From: Gammaproteobacteria bacterium
GTDB taxonomy: Bacteria; Pseudomonadota; Gammaproteobacteria; Pseudomonadales; Azotimanducaceae
Assembly: GCA_009839405.1 (NCBI GenBank)
Contig: VXPR01000540.1
Location: 1-5,697, forward strand
Direction of reading: 5' to 3'
Length of the DNA: 5,697 nucleotides
Shown: positions 5,599 through 5,697 of the stretch, one piece after another
Layout of the letters: every line of letters starts with the position of its first letter
How positions within the stretch are numbered: the stretch's first letter is position 1
The notes under the pieces: generated by a model
What the model saw: only the letters and a program-made list of their open reading frames with translations
Database searches by the model: none
What the model was told of the DNA's origin: nothing
Made by a program: the position numbers and the translations under genes

Positions 5599-5697
5599 CT
5601 AGCAGTCTGTCGGGGGGAAACCAATAGCAGCAAACAAACCCAAAACACAACAAGCCGCGGGAAGGGCACAGAACAAAATACCCATCACCACAAACAA
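5599..5697 (-). CDS. possible C-terminal end of a hydrophobic protein entering from the right edge (doubtful)
   Basis: Thirty-two codons are open from the right edge down to a TAG at 5601-5599 on the minus strand. The peptide is strongly hydrophobic with three cysteines in its central part (FCALPAACCVLGLFAAIGF) and ends PPTDC, like a terminal membrane helix. Against it: the third codon positions are not GC-rich as in the neighbouring genes, and another frame over the same T-rich stretch is hydrophobic as well. The hydrophobicity may therefore only reflect base composition. I do not recognise a family. Confidence 0.2.
   Translation of the reverse strand: MFVVMGILFCALPAACCVLGLFAAIGFPPTDC

Noticed and set aside
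5421..5627. Small plus-strand frame after the methyltransferase, preceded by or containing AGGAGG
   Set aside because: It would need a TTG start overlapping the methyltransferase stop, the AGGAGG has no start codon at proper spacing, and the product is low-complexity without any family features.
5460..5669. Minus-strand frame (GTG start at 5669) with a signal-peptide-like N-terminus
   Set aside because: The hydrophobic start arises from the T-rich minus strand and is also seen in another frame; the rest is an Arg/Ala/Gly-rich shadow, so no gene can be supported.

Overview
The window is GC-rich (by eye roughly two thirds G+C, rising in third codon positions) and looks like chromosomal DNA of a proteobacterium, most plausibly beta or gamma. 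This rests on the gene families present: a lipoprotein-type ApbE, a crotonase resembling CaiD, and an ELM1/GtrOC1-type putative glycosyltransferase. Compact -10-like boxes of the form CTAYARTSCCG ahead of genes fit the same picture. No rRNA, tRNA, CRISPR array or complete mobile element is visible.

Left part (1-1717, minus strand). A partial zinc-independent quinone oxidoreductase / MDR-family gene runs off the left edge. Upstream of it on the same strand is a complete apbE-type lipoprotein gene (FAD:protein FMN transferase). The 72-bp spacer 1718-1789 is a divergent promoter region serving apbE leftward and an enoyl-CoA hydratase/isomerase family gene rightward.

Right part (1790-5424, plus strand). 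After the crotonase gene come a 79-bp gap, most of it occupied by a strong two-tier hairpin, and then three tightly packed genes. These are a GT4-like glycosyltransferase, an ELM1/GtrOC1-family putative glycosyltransferase (ATGA overlap), and a class I SAM methyltransferase with an N-terminal four-cysteine ribbon (11-nt gap). They read as one translationally linked cassette, probably for building and methylating a cell-surface glycan such as LPS core or O-chain; the exact substrate cannot be read from sequence.

Right edge (5425-5697). No convincing gene follows the methyltransferase. After about 5600 the composition changes abruptly to a T-poor, A/C-rich plus strand. This may be the edge of a mobile element or of a different gene on the minus strand, or merely contig-end sequence.

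The most notable points are the three-gene glycan cassette, the leader hairpin in front of it, the compositional break at the right end, and a chance-looking P-loop motif in the ELM1-like protein. I see no clearly undescribed system.
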